The notes: a model not told the origin generated them from the letters alone. A stretch of 50,350 nucleotides of DNA from Prevotella sp. MGM2 (GCF_002933955.1 NZ_BEWW01000286.1:1-50350), one strand, 5' to 3'; positions 33,192-42,032 are shown, counted from the stretch's first letter. Program-made: numbers and translations.

Positions 33192-35006
33192 TCATTCCAT
33201 GCTCTTCAGGGCGCGTATGAGGCGGTCGTTGTCGCCGCTGCCCCTCACGGCGATGCGCACGTAGTTCCTGCCGCCGAAAGCGCGTTTCGCGCTGCAGTCT
33301 TTCAGCAGGATGTTGTGGCGCTTGAGCATTGAGGCGGTGAGGCCGTGGGAGGTGAGGGGGGGAAGCACCTGACAGAGGAAGTAGTTGGCCTGCGAGGGGA
33401 TGACGCGCAGGAAACTTATGCCGTCCAGCGCTTCGGCCAGTCGCCGGCGTTCGTCCTGGAATTTTTCACACGCCAGGTGGTAGTCGGCTTCATATTTGGA
33501 GTATATCTGCATGTAGAATTCGGCAAAGGAGTTGATGTTCCAAATGGCTATGTCTTTCTTTACTTTGCCGATGAGTTCCGTGTCGGCCGAGGCGAGCAGT
33601 CCGAGCCGTAGTCCGGGCACTCCGAAACTCTTCGAGATGCTTTTCATCACTATCATCCTCGGGTGCGCTTCGAGCACGTCGTCGGAGAGGAGGCTGTTGC
33701 TGGCATAGCCGGTGCTGAAGTCGACAAACGATTCGTCCACCACGAGGCGCGTGCCGCGCTCTCCGCACCATGCGGCCAGGCGGAGCACGTCGGCGCGGGC
33801 AATGAAGTTGCCCGACGGGTTGTCGGGGTTGACCAGCAGCAGGGTGTCGACGGGGCGGGAGGCGAAGAAGTCCATCAGGTCGTCGGCAGTGTAGGCAAAG
33901 TCGTCGTTTTCGGGCGTGAACACCTCCAGCATGCCGGCCGGCCGGCGGTTGGGATATTCCTCAAAGGTGGGGCATACCACGCCCATCCTTCCGGCGGTGT
34001 GCTCCATGAGGCTCTTGATGAGTTCGGCCGCTCCGTTGCCGGGCACCACGTAGTCCTGTCTGACGCCGAAGCACTTGCCGGCCAGCAGGGCGTTGACCTG
34101 CATGCCCGAGGGGTATTCGGTGAGCAGCGTGTCGAAGTTGGCGCGCATTTCGTCCTTCATCCGCCGTGAGGGGAAGTAGGGGTTGACCAGATAGCAGTAG
34201 TCGAGCATGCCGGGGAAGCGCCAGTATCCGCCGTAGCGGCGCATATATTGGCGCAACTGCTCGTCGCCTTCGGAAAAGAGGGCGGTGGCGATGTCGAGGT
34301 CCTGTATGTCGTCTATCTCGTACCATTTTTCGGTGGTGACGGGCAGGGCTTTCAGCTCGCTCTTGTCGAGGAAGGTGATGACGCGCAACACTTGTTCGTA
34401 ATATTCGTTGTTGCCCAGCGCCTTGCTGTAGGCTTCGAGAAAGGGCACGTATTTGTGGCGTGCGAAGTCGCGGCTGAACTTGTAGATGTTCACCGTTTTG
34501 TAGTAGCGGCCGGTGTCGGCGTAGTCGAAAGCCTTTTTGGGCACGAAGTTGACGATGTTGTTGTCGGAGTCGATACATACCATTGTGCCGTCCATCCACG
34601 TCTGGTATTTGGCCACCAGTGCCAGATTGGGGTACGGGTTGGAAAGGATGAGGCTGAACATTTCGTCGTCGAAAATGAGGTCGCTCTCTATGAGCAGGGT
34701 GTCGTCCTGCTGCAACTGTTCCTTGGCCAGTGCGAGGGAGTGGATGTTGTTGGTTTTGTCGAATACGGGGTTTTCGACGTATTCTATGCGCAGGCTTCCG
34801 TCGAAGCGGGCCCCGATGTAGCGGCGCAGTTCTTCGCCTTTGTAGCCTACGACGATGACCACCCGGTTGAGGCTGAGGCGTGAGAGCTGTGTGAGCAGGC
34901 GGTCGATGAGCGTGGTGCCGTTGACGCGCACCATGCATTTGGTGTTTTGGCGGGTGAGTTCACCCAGGCGCCGCCCCATTCCGGCGGCCAGGATAATGGC
35001 TTGCAT
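33192..35006 (-). CDS. LicC-like nucleotidyltransferase fused to a PLP enzyme
   Basis: 604 residues. Domain 1 (about 1-240) is a LicC/PntC-like nucleotidyltransferase: LAAGMGRRLGELTRQNTKCM (nucleotide loop) and LIESDLIFDD (metal Asp). Domain 2 (about 245-604) is a class I/II PLP fold with the lysine in MKSISKSFGVPGLRLG and NPDNPSGNF for cofactor binding, closest to histidinol-phosphate aminotransferase and CobD-type decarboxylases. One chain may therefore make an amino-alcohol phosphate or aminophosphonate and activate it with CTP. Related fusions join a cytidylyltransferase to phosphoserine decarboxylase-like or aminoethylphosphonate enzymes; which applies here is open. It lies 17 bases after licD, supporting transfer of the product to a surface glycan. 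Confidence 0.78.
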   Translation of the reverse strand: MQAIILAAGMGRRLGELTRQNTKCMVRVNGTTLIDRLLTQLSRLSLNRVVIVVGYKGEELRRYIGARFDGSLRIEYVENPVFDKTNNIHSLALAKEQLQQDDTLLIESDLIFDDEMFSLILSNPYPNLALVAKYQTWMDGTMVCIDSDNNIVNFVPKKAFDYADTGRYYKTVNIYKFSRDFARHKYVPFLEAYSKALGNNEYYEQVLRVITFLDKSELKALPVTTEKWYEIDDIQDLDIATALFSEGDEQLRQYMRRYGGYWRFPGMLDYCYLVNPYFPSRRMKDEMRANFDTLLTEYPSGMQVNALLAGKCFGVRQDYVVPGNGAAELIKSLMEHTAGRMGVVCPTFEEYPNRRPAGMLEVFTPENDDFAYTADDLMDFFASRPVDTLLLVNPDNPSGNFIARADVLRLAAWCGERGTRLVVDESFVDFSTGYASNSLLSDDVLEAHPRMIVMKSISKSFGVPGLRLGLLASADTELIGKVKKDIAIWNINSFAEFYMQIYSKYEADYHLACEKFQDERRRLAEALDGISFLRVIPSQANYFLCQVLPPLTSHGLTASMLKRHNILLKDCSAKRAFGGRNYVRIAVRGSGDNDRLIRALKSME

Positions 35007-35023
35007 GTGTTTGGGAATTGTCG

Positions 35024-35923
35024 TTATGTGTTTTGTCGGGCCGGTGACTTCTCTGGTGTCTTTTCCAGTTGTTCGGCGAAGAAGACAGCGTGGCCGCGGC
35101 GCTGGTTCTCGGGAGGCAGCTGCATGTAGTCTCCGAAGAGGTCGCGCAGATAGCGGTCGGGGTCGGCGGGTGCGGCAAAGCTTTCCCCTTCAAATTCTAT
35201 GCGGCCTGTGGGAAAGATGGTTTCGGTCAGGTGGCGGTTGCCGTTGCCGCTGTTTTCGAGGATGTTGGAGTAATATTTTCCGCGTCCTGCAAAGAGTGCC
35301 CCCGTGCGCCAGAGTGTTTTGCACCACAGGCGTTTGAGGCCGAAATAAAAGAGCTCCGCCGCCGACCGCAGGCTGTAGTAGTGCTGTGCGTGGAGTATGG
35401 CGTTGGCCTTGCAGTAGCCGCGTGCCACGCGTTTGGAGAACTGCGGTCCGAACGAGGGCCACGGTTCCATTGGGAAGATGTCTACGTAGATGCCTTTGGC
35501 GTAGCTGCGTGAGAAGTCGTCGCCGTATTCCACTATGAATGAGTTGAGGTTGCGCACCTTGCAGATGGGCAGGCGCATGTCCGGTTCCGTTTGCGGTGTC
35601 TGCACGAAGAGATGCGGCGGCAGTTCGCGGCGGGCTATTTCGGCGAAGCGCGCCATGTCGCTGTTTCTGAGGCAGATGTCTATGTCGTCGTCCCAGGGAA
35701 TGAACCCTCCGTGGCGCACGGCGCCGAGCAGTGTGCCGCTGTCGAGCCAGTAGGGAATGTTGTGGCGCTCGCACAGGCGGGCCACTTCCCGCAGAATGTC
35801 GACCAAGGCCAGCTGCAGGCTGCGCAGGCGGGCCTGAGTGTGGTTGCGGCGGTAGCGGTCGCGTTGTTCAGGTGTGCTGTTGGGGTGGCTGGCAGCCGTT
35901 GCGGTAGTGTTGTTTTGCGGCAT
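35024..35923 (-). CDS. LicD-family phosphotransferase
   Basis: 299 residues. The LicD/fukutin core is visible in YWLDSGTLLGAVRHGGFIPW and the adjacent DDDIDICL metal motif, plus GIYVDIFPMEPW. Family members move phosphocholine, ribitol phosphate or related groups from CDP-activated donors to sugars of surface polymers. Here the adjacent LicC-like fusion and IspD/TarI-like protein could supply the donor. The start is the Met 13 bases after the ispD-like stop; a longer reading overlaps that gene. The N-terminal 40 residues are polar and probably disordered. Confidence 0.88.
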   Translation of the reverse strand: MPQNNTTATAASHPNSTPEQRDRYRRNHTQARLRSLQLALVDILREVARLCERHNIPYWLDSGTLLGAVRHGGFIPWDDDIDICLRNSDMARFAEIARRELPPHLFVQTPQTEPDMRLPICKVRNLNSFIVEYGDDFSRSYAKGIYVDIFPMEPWPSFGPQFSKRVARGYCKANAILHAQHYYSLRSAAELFYFGLKRLWCKTLWRTGALFAGRGKYYSNILENSGNGNRHLTETIFPTGRIEFEGESFAAPADPDRYLRDLFGDYMQLPPENQRRGHAVFFAEQLEKTPEKSPARQNT

Positions 35924-35936
35924 TGGGCTGAAGGGT

Positions 35937-36650
35937 TTATTCGGGTTGGAGGAGCAGTTTTTCGAGGCGGTCAGTGTCGCTGGCAAAGGTGAGTTTGACG
36001 GCACGTGCCGATCCTTCGACGTATTTTATCTTTTCTTCCGGCAGATAGCGTGTCATTACGCCGCAGTCGTCGGTGGCCCTGAAGTCGGGGTCGGCCAGTG
36101 CCATGCCGTAGGCGCGGGCTATTGTTTCGGCCCGGAAGCCTTGCGGCGTTTGCAGGTGTACCATGCGTTCACGGGGAGGGATGCGGCTGATGCAGCCGTT
36201 GTGGATTTCGGCCATGGTGTCGACGGCGGGAAGGGCGGCGCAAGCGGCGGGGTATTCCCTTAGGGCGCGGCACACTGCGGTGATGGTGTGTTGTGTCACC
36301 AGCGGCCGGGCGGCATCGTGAAAGAGGAGGTTCACCGTCCGGCCCGTGTAGGCGCGGATGGCGGCCAGGCTCGATCCGCTGCGGTCGGTTCCTCCGGGGA
36401 GTATGTGCCGTACCTTTTGCCATCCGCGGCGGCGTGTGAGCTGCCGCATTTCTTCTATGTGGCCGGCGGCGACTACGATGACGGTTTCGCTGATGTCTGC
36501 ATGGCGTTCAAAGGCTTCGATGCTGTGCTCCACCACCATTCGTCCGCCTAGCGTGAGGTATTGTTTGGGGCGGTCGGCCTGCATGCGACTGCCTGTGCCG
36601 GCGGCCAGTACGACGGCTACGTTCGGGCGGTTGTCGGTTTGTGTTTGCAT
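35937..36650 (-). CDS. IspD/TarI-family cytidylyltransferase
   Basis: 237 residues. Nucleotide loop AVVLAAGTGSRMQADRPKQY, LLFHDAARPLV (metal Asp), GGTDRSGSS and HLQTPQGF are family motifs. Members make CDP-methylerythritol (IspD, isoprenoid pathway) or CDP-ribitol (TarI, cell-wall polymers). The operon with licD and a licC fusion favours a surface-polymer role, but IspD activity cannot be excluded and this may be the only copy. The -7 box TAACTTTG (36658-36665) lies only 8 bases before the ATG, so the mRNA may be leaderless or nearly so; a later start is possible but would remove part of the nucleotide loop. Confidence 0.82.
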   Translation of the reverse strand: MQTQTDNRPNVAVVLAAGTGSRMQADRPKQYLTLGGRMVVEHSIEAFERHADISETVIVVAAGHIEEMRQLTRRRGWQKVRHILPGGTDRSGSSLAAIRAYTGRTVNLLFHDAARPLVTQHTITAVCRALREYPAACAALPAVDTMAEIHNGCISRIPPRERMVHLQTPQGFRAETIARAYGMALADPDFRATDDCGVMTRYLPEEKIKYVEGSARAVKLTFASDTDRLEKLLLQPE

Positions 36651-36657
36651 AATAGGG

Positions 36658-36665
36658 CAAAGTTA
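36658..36665 (-). promoter_or_regulatory. -7 box of the ispD-licD operon
   Basis: TAACTTTG on the minus strand matches the -7 consensus exactly. Transcription would start about 36652, next to the ATG at 36650. The -33 box is not clear. Confidence 0.5.
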
Positions 36666-36707
36666 GCTATTTTTTTGTAAAGCTGCCGTGCCGCTGCGGA
36701 CTGATTT

Positions 36708-36747
36708 GTCGCCTTCCGTCATTTTCCGGAAAATGACGGAAGGCGAC
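36708..36747. repeat. 40-bp perfect palindrome without loop
   Basis: GTCGCCTTCCGTCATTTTCC (36708-36727) is followed directly by its exact reverse complement (36728-36747). It lies about 45 bases upstream of the ispD -7 box and about 160 bases after the C1B peptidase stop. On the + side a T-rich stretch follows. It could form a cruciform, a hairpin terminator or a binding site for a dimeric regulator. Confidence 0.9.
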
Positions 36748-36786
36748 GTCCCTTGTTTTTCTTCTTCCGCGGGGGCGCAAAAAAAA

Positions 36787-36865
36787 GAAGTATTCCTTTT
36801 CAAAAAAGCATTACTTGCAATTTGAAAAGGAATACTTGGAATTTAAATTGTAATACGGACTTTTT
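36787..36865. repeat. Dispersed palindromic repeat, copy 5 (with extra arm)
   Basis: Two forward units (around GCATTACTTGCAATTT and GGAATACTTGGAATTT) and a reverse unit ending TACGGACTTTTT. This copy has an extra upstream arm: AAGTATTCCTTTTCAAA (36788-36804) is the exact complement of 36821-36837. It lies 43 bases after the C1B peptidase stop. Confidence 0.85.
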
Positions 36866-36907
36866 CAGCCCGAAGTAACAGGTTGATAATGAGGTGTGGC
36901 CAGAGGC

Positions 36908-38305
36908 TTACTGCTCGGGGGCGAAGAGGGGGTCCCAGGCGGGCAGGAGGGTGGGCTTCTGCTCCAGGAGTCTGAGTGTCTTTTTGGGCACGAAGCGTTT
37001 TTCCACTACGAGGCGGAACATGTATTCGTCGAACCATTCATCGGTCATGATGAGGTGGCCGCGATGGCCCGAAGAGGCTCCCCAGGAGTTTTCTACCATC
37101 CATTTCTTGGGCCGGCCCTGTTCGTCAAGGTCTACGGCCATGAGTGTCATGGCATGGCTGGAGGCGGAGGCGAAGGTGCGTATGCGGTCGGCCTTGTTCA
37201 TGGGGAAGTCAGTGCCGAGGAGCGAGGCGTAGTCGTAGTTGCCCAATGAGAGTATGCCGGTTTTGGAATTGAGGAACTTGCCTACGTCGCAGGAGAAGTA
37301 CATCATCGTGGAGTCTTTGATGGAGGCGATGGCCATTTCCTTGATTTCTTCGATGGGAAGGTTGAGGTAGGTCCACTGCTCGCCGTCGTAGGTGTGGCGG
37401 TCGAGGTCGATGGTGTAGGTTTTGTGGTAAGGCCGTGAGGGGTCGTTCATGAGCATGACATAGTTGCCTTTGAGGTCGGCGCCTACGTATTCCTTGTAGA
37501 AGGACAGAGGAGTGTAGGTTTTTGTGTCGACGGGCTGTCCTTTCACGTCCTTTCGCGTCCAGGTGAACTCCGTGGGCGGTTCGCCCAGGCATACGGAGAG
37601 GATGTGGTAGACGGTGGCGAGCATTTTTGTTTTGCGCTCCTGCAGCTGTCCGGCCTTTTCGCCTTTGGCGGCGGCTTCGCGGAGGGTGAGGCCGTACTCG
37701 CGGAGTTTCAGCGATAGGAGGTCGGCCATGCGTGAGGTGTTGTTGGCGCTGTGGCGTTCGGGCATGACTTCGGCGGGCACGAGGCCGTATTTCGTCACCA
37801 CGTCCTGCACGCCGCAGAAGGTGCCGCCGTCGGAGAGCGGATGCTTGAAGAGCCATTCCACGGTTTTATCGTCCATGGGCTTGGAGGCGTTGTCGATGAC
37901 GGCCTGAAGGAAGAGGTTGGACTTTTCCAGCTGGTCGTAGAAGAAGTTGTAGGCCTGTGAGAACTGGAATTCGCCCAGTCTGTATCGGGCTATCATTTTG
38001 GCACGCATCACGTTCATGCCGGTGAAAAGCCAGCAACGGCCGGAGGATTGCTGGTCGGTGATGCCTTTTGAACTGACTTTGTGGGAGAAGTACGTGTCTT
38101 TCACGGCCGGATTGTCGGCCACGGTGGCCAGCTGGTTGATGCTGGTGCCGGCCATGGCGTTGCGCAGGGCTTTTTCGGAGGCCCCGTCGGGCTGTTCCGC
38201 TCTGATTTGCTTCAGCATGTCGTCGGAGATGCCGCCGCCCGGTGTCTGGGCCGTGAGAAGGGCGCAGGGCATGGCCAAGGCGAGAGTAAGTAGAATCTTT
38301 TTCAT
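36908..38305 (-). CDS. Secreted C1B (bleomycin hydrolase/aminopeptidase C) peptidase
   Basis: 465 residues. Signal peptide (MKKILLTLALAMPCALLTAQ), then a papain-like C1B domain with catalytic Cys in ITDQQSSGRCWLFTGMN, His in SSHAMTLMAVD and Asn in MVENSWGAS. Length fits the family. Unlike classical cytoplasmic PepC/BlmH, it carries an export signal, so it probably trims peptides in the periplasm; this secreted form is usual in Bacteroidales. The start is the Met of the signal peptide; longer in-frame reading overlaps the PAP2 gene. It is last in a three-gene run (epimerase-PAP2-peptidase) with a 17-base gap. Confidence 0.88.
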   Translation of the reverse strand: MKKILLTLALAMPCALLTAQTPGGGISDDMLKQIRAEQPDGASEKALRNAMAGTSINQLATVADNPAVKDTYFSHKVSSKGITDQQSSGRCWLFTGMNVMRAKMIARYRLGEFQFSQAYNFFYDQLEKSNLFLQAVIDNASKPMDDKTVEWLFKHPLSDGGTFCGVQDVVTKYGLVPAEVMPERHSANNTSRMADLLSLKLREYGLTLREAAAKGEKAGQLQERKTKMLATVYHILSVCLGEPPTEFTWTRKDVKGQPVDTKTYTPLSFYKEYVGADLKGNYVMLMNDPSRPYHKTYTIDLDRHTYDGEQWTYLNLPIEEIKEMAIASIKDSTMMYFSCDVGKFLNSKTGILSLGNYDYASLLGTDFPMNKADRIRTFASASSHAMTLMAVDLDEQGRPKKWMVENSWGASSGHRGHLIMTDEWFDEYMFRLVVEKRFVPKKTLRLLEQKPTLLPAWDPLFAPEQ

Positions 38306-38322
38306 ATCGGTTTTGTTTTGGG

Positions 38323-39345
38323 TTAGTTGTTTCGCATTGTCTGGTTTGTCCGGCCGGCGGGGGGAGGCAGGGTGTCGGGTGTTTTCCCTTCTACTGTCAG
38401 ATGTTCCATATAGGGGAAGAGGCGGTGGCTGAGCCGGTAGAAGATTACGGCCGAGAGAAGGCCGCCGAATACGTCGACGAGGTAGTGTGCCTCGATGTAG
38501 ACGGTGGAGGCGCACAGCAGGAGGTAGAAGGGCATCATGCACCACATGACGGGCCGGCAGTTGCGCCGCATGAGCAGCATGAGGATGGTGCTTATGCCTA
38601 CGTGTGAGGAAGGGAAGGCCGCCGTTGGGCGTTCGCCGTTAGCCTGGGCGTTTTCCACCAGATTGCGGAAGAAACCGTCGGTGCCTGGCGAGCGGAGCAT
38701 CTCGGTGTGTGTGCGGAAATAGTCGCCCAAGGCGGTCAGATGGCCGCTTTGGGCCGCGTCGGTGCCGATGGCCTGAAAGTAGTATTGCGGTCCTGCCACA
38801 GGAAGGAACAGGTAGATGAGATAATACATGAAGAAGGAGGTCATCACCACAAAGGCGGTGCGGCTGAAGCGTGAACGGTCGGTGAAGAGCGGCACGAACA
38901 CGGTGAGCGCTATCATGGGATAATAGGAGAAATAGCCCATGTGGAAAAGTTCGCTCCATAGTTTCGACGGCAGCAGCCGGCTGAAGCCTATGGACGGCTG
39001 GCACCCGAAGAGGGCGAGATCGGCGGCGGCGAAAAGGTGGTCGAGGTTGGGCAGCAGCTGGCAGAACTCGTAAGTGTCGGGATACCAGTAGGCCAGGAGC
39101 GATAGGGGGTAGAAATAGCGCAGGAAGAGCGATGCGCGGCACGGCAGTATGCGGTAGACGATGCCTGTGGTGAGGATGCCCGCCACCACGAATATTCGTC
39201 CTTGCAGCAGTTGCCACGGTGCGGTCATCTCCGGCCATGCCACGCCTATGGCCAGGGCGGTGAAGAGCGTGTAGATGAGTGTGACTTTTTCCACGCCGAG
39301 CAGTCCGTGGCGCAACGGTTGTTTTCCGATGAGATTCAAATCCAT
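38323..39345 (-). CDS. PAP2-superfamily membrane phosphatase/transferase (Aur1-like)
   Basis: 340 residues, about six membrane helices. The PAP2 motifs are AAFPSSHVGIS (with the catalytic His) and YIEAHYLVDVFGG. The N-terminal half has no phosphatase motif. The arrangement is like Aur1/inositolphosphotransferase-type members that act on lipids. In Bacteroidales such proteins act on phosphatidyl- or sphingolipid head groups; the substrate here is not known, and no inositol-phosphate synthase is nearby. It overlaps the epimerase gene by ten bases. Confidence 0.75.
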   Translation of the reverse strand: MDLNLIGKQPLRHGLLGVEKVTLIYTLFTALAIGVAWPEMTAPWQLLQGRIFVVAGILTTGIVYRILPCRASLFLRYFYPLSLLAYWYPDTYEFCQLLPNLDHLFAAADLALFGCQPSIGFSRLLPSKLWSELFHMGYFSYYPMIALTVFVPLFTDRSRFSRTAFVVMTSFFMYYLIYLFLPVAGPQYYFQAIGTDAAQSGHLTALGDYFRTHTEMLRSPGTDGFFRNLVENAQANGERPTAAFPSSHVGISTILMLLMRRNCRPVMWCMMPFYLLLCASTVYIEAHYLVDVFGGLLSAVIFYRLSHRLFPYMEHLTVEGKTPDTLPPPAGRTNQTMRNN

Positions 39346-40361
39346 TTTTCTTTCTTGTACCAGGCTATGGTTTCTTTAACGCCTCGCGCCAGGTCATATT
39401 GTGGGGTGAAATTCAGTTCGCGGCGTGCAGGTGTGATGTCGCATCGCCAGTTGCGCTGTTTCATTATGTTGTATTTGTCCTTGTTGAGCGTGACGGCCTT
39501 TCCCCGGCGGCGCGCCGTTTTTTCGCCCAGGGCGCAGACGGCGCGGAGCAGCCACAGCGGGGCGGTGAGGCGGAGTACGTGGCGCACGCCCATTTCCTGC
39601 TGTATGAGGCGGCCGAAATGGCGCGGATTGTAGTCGGCCCCGTCGGAGAGCAGGTAGGTGCTTCCGCTCCTGCCGTTCACGAGGGCGCGGAAGGCGGCAT
39701 CGACGAGGTCGCGCACGTAGATGAAAGTGATTCGCTGACGGCGGAATCCAACGGCGAAGTCAACGTGTTTCCTGATGCTGTCGGCTATGAGAAAGTAGTC
39801 GCGTTCGCGCGGGCCGTAAACGCCTGTCGGGCGGAGGATGATGTAGTCGAGTCCTTCAACGGTGCCCAGAAGTTCTTCTGCCGCCAGTTTGGAGCGGCCG
39901 TAGGTGGTGTTGGGGCAGGGCGTGTCGGCGGCGGTTATTTCGCGGCCGTCGTGTTCGTGTACCGGTCCCATGATGCTGAGCGAGCTGACGAATACGAATC
40001 GTCCTTCCAGGGCTTTGGCTGCCGTGAGGCTTTGTACGAGGTTTCGTGTGCCTTCGGTGTTGACGGCCTTAAAGTCTTCGGGACTGGCGCATTTGGTGGC
40101 TCCGGCGGCATGGATGACGTGTTGCCACGGGCCGTGCTTGCGGCGGTGGTCTTCTATCTGCCGGAGAAGGTGCTGGCCGTTGCCAAGGTCCAGCTCGATA
40201 AAGCGGATGCGTCCGTCCGTCAGGTATTTCCGGCTGCTGGTGGGGCGTATGGCGGCCCATACCTCCATGTCTTCTTTCAAGGCATGTTCTACGAGAAAAC
40301 TGCCTATGAAGCCGCTGGCACCGGTGATGAGGACGGATTTTTTCGGACGTTGGGGTTGCAT
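39336..40361 (-). CDS. NAD-dependent epimerase/dehydratase family protein
   Basis: 341 residues, extended SDR fold. Cofactor loop LITGASGFIGSFLVEHAL, active-site pattern YGRSKLAAEE (Tyr-x-x-x-Lys) and a Ser-rich strand VFVSSLSIMGP. RPTGVYGPRERDYF and the C-terminal segment suggest a sugar- or steroid-type dehydrogenase (related to 3-beta-hydroxysteroid dehydrogenase-like members). It probably modifies a nucleotide sugar or a lipid. First in a run with the PAP2 protein and C1B peptidase. No exact substrate can be given. Confidence 0.7.
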   Translation of the reverse strand: MQPQRPKKSVLITGASGFIGSFLVEHALKEDMEVWAAIRPTSSRKYLTDGRIRFIELDLGNGQHLLRQIEDHRRKHGPWQHVIHAAGATKCASPEDFKAVNTEGTRNLVQSLTAAKALEGRFVFVSSLSIMGPVHEHDGREITAADTPCPNTTYGRSKLAAEELLGTVEGLDYIILRPTGVYGPRERDYFLIADSIRKHVDFAVGFRRQRITFIYVRDLVDAAFRALVNGRSGSTYLLSDGADYNPRHFGRLIQQEMGVRHVLRLTAPLWLLRAVCALGEKTARRRGKAVTLNKDKYNIMKQRNWRCDITPARRELNFTPQYDLARGVKETIAWYKKEKWI

Positions 40362-40519
40362 GGAAAGAATACGACAGCGTGTGGCGGTGTCTTTGTTATA
40401 TTATACTAATGTGTGTATTGCCGGAAATCGGGCTTTGCTTCCTGGTGTCTTCCGGTTGGGAAGTCCCGTTTTGGGACGGTCTGGCGCGACTGCCGTGCCA
40501 GGGGTGGTTTTCCGGCGGC

Positions 40520-41365
40520 TTATAGCTCTATTTGTTCCACTTCCACGGGTTGGTGCATGAAAAGGGTGGCGTTGTCGTGGAACTTTTGAGGGTTTTCTGT
40601 GGTGAGATAGTGGCATTTCCCGCCTTTGGAGCATCGTTCGGCCATATCGGGATGCCGCTCAAGGTAGTTGCCCAAAGCGGCGGCCACATATTCTCCTTGC
40701 GGTACAATGCGCACGCCTGGCGGTGTGTATTTCACTATTTTGTTCATCAGTAGGGGGTAGTGGGTGCAGCCCAGCACAAGCGTGTCGATGGCGGGGTCAA
40801 GACGGAGAATGCCGTCGATGCGTTTTTTCACGAAGTAGTCGGCTCCGGGTGAGTCGAATTCGTCGTTTTCCACCAGTGGCACCCACATGGGGCAGGCTTG
40901 CCCGGTGACGGTAATGTCGGGGGCCGTTTTTTTGATTTCAAGGGTGTACGACTCCGAGTTGATGGTGCCTGCCGTGGCCAATACGCCGATGTGGCGCGAG
41001 AGCGTGAGATGGCACACCGCTTCGACGGTGGGGCGTATCACTCCCAGCACGCGGCGGGAGGGGTCGAGGCGTGCGAGGTCTACTTCCTGAATGGTTTTGA
41101 GTGCTTTGGCCGAGGCGGTGTTGCAGGCCAGTATGACGAGATGGCAGCCGTGGCTGAAGAGCGCCTCGACGGCCTCGAGCGTGTAGCGGTAGATGACTTC
41201 GAAGGAATGGCCGCCGTAGGGGGCGCGCGCGTTGTCGCCCAGATAGATATAGTCGTACTGGGGGAGCAGCTGACGGATTTGCCGCAGGATAGTCAGCCCG
41301 CCGTAGCCTGAGTCGAATACGCCGATAGGGCCTTTTGCGGTTATTGGGTCAGGAAGTGTGCTCAT
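40520..41365 (-). CDS. murI: Glutamate racemase
   Basis: 281 residues. FDSGYGGLTILRQIRQLLPQ at the N-terminus, both catalytic Cys (ILACNTASAKAL and VLGCTHYPLLM), and YLGDNARAPYG are all present. It interconverts L- and D-glutamate for peptidoglycan. It starts 30 bases after ompH on the same strand, so both may share a transcript and serve envelope biogenesis. Confidence 0.95.
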   Translation of the reverse strand: MSTLPDPITAKGPIGVFDSGYGGLTILRQIRQLLPQYDYIYLGDNARAPYGGHSFEVIYRYTLEAVEALFSHGCHLVILACNTASAKALKTIQEVDLARLDPSRRVLGVIRPTVEAVCHLTLSRHIGVLATAGTINSESYTLEIKKTAPDITVTGQACPMWVPLVENDEFDSPGADYFVKKRIDGILRLDPAIDTLVLGCTHYPLLMNKIVKYTPPGVRIVPQGEYVAAALGNYLERHPDMAERCSKGGKCHYLTTENPQKFHDNATLFMHQPVEVEQIEL

Positions 41366-41395
41366 GAGAATACAGGTATGGTGTCCGCGGTCAGA

Positions 41396-41986
41396 TTAAT
41401 AGTTGCGCAGAGTTCCAATCATTTCTACGATGAAGGGAGTGGCGTCTTCCGTGAGGGCGGGTTTGAGGTATGGCAACGTGTTCGCGTCGCGGTTGACAAC
41501 GACTTCATAACCCCGTACTTCGGCTGTGGCGGCTATGGCGCGGTCGAGGAGCTGACGGATGGGGCGTTCCATGTCCTGCCGGGCCTTGTCGAGCAGATTT
41601 TCGGCTTCGCGGCGGAAGGCGATGCCTCTCTCCAGAGCGTTTTGCAGTTCGCGTTGGCGTTTGAGGAGGATGTTTTCGGGAAAGTCTTTCTGTCCCTGTA
41701 GAAATTCGGCAAACATGCGCTTGAAGGTCGTTTCGTTGTAAGCGGCTTCTGTTTCGTGCTGTTTGCGCAGTTCGGCCAGTTGTGCCTCCATGGCCGTGTA
41801 TTCGGGCAGGGCATGGAGAAGGGAGTCGTAGCGCACCGCACCGTATTTAGGCTGTGTTGGCATGTTGGTACCGACGGTGTTGGCATTGTTGCCGGCCGGA
41901 AACTCAGCCGAGTTGGATACCTGTGCGCTGAGTTTGGTTAAGGACAGCGGCAGGAGCAGGCAGGCGATGAGTAATATTTTTTTCAT
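41396..41986 (-). CDS. OmpH/Skp-family periplasmic chaperone
   Basis: 196 residues with a signal peptide (MKKILLIACLLLPLSLTKLS). The middle (about 60-160) is a heptad-rich coiled coil (EYTAMEAQLAELRKQHETEA to EAENLLDKARQDMERPIRQL), and the C-terminus has the beta-rich EVVVNRDANTLPYL of the family. Skp-like proteins hold unfolded outer-membrane proteins in the periplasm. The N-terminal 40 residues differ from E. coli Skp. A -7/-33 pair lies at 42033-42061. Confidence 0.8.
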   Translation of the reverse strand: MKKILLIACLLLPLSLTKLSAQVSNSAEFPAGNNANTVGTNMPTQPKYGAVRYDSLLHALPEYTAMEAQLAELRKQHETEAAYNETTFKRMFAEFLQGQKDFPENILLKRQRELQNALERGIAFRREAENLLDKARQDMERPIRQLLDRAIAATAEVRGYEVVVNRDANTLPYLKPALTEDATPFIVEMIGTLRNY

Positions 41987-42032
41987 ATTTATTGAGATAT
42001 GATGTTGTTTCTATGTTTGTTATATTCCACTG

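Noticed and set aside
32222-36650. Phosphonate biosynthesis cluster
   Set aside because: The cytidylyltransferase resembles PntC/LicC, but there is no PEP mutase or phosphonopyruvate decarboxylase in the window.
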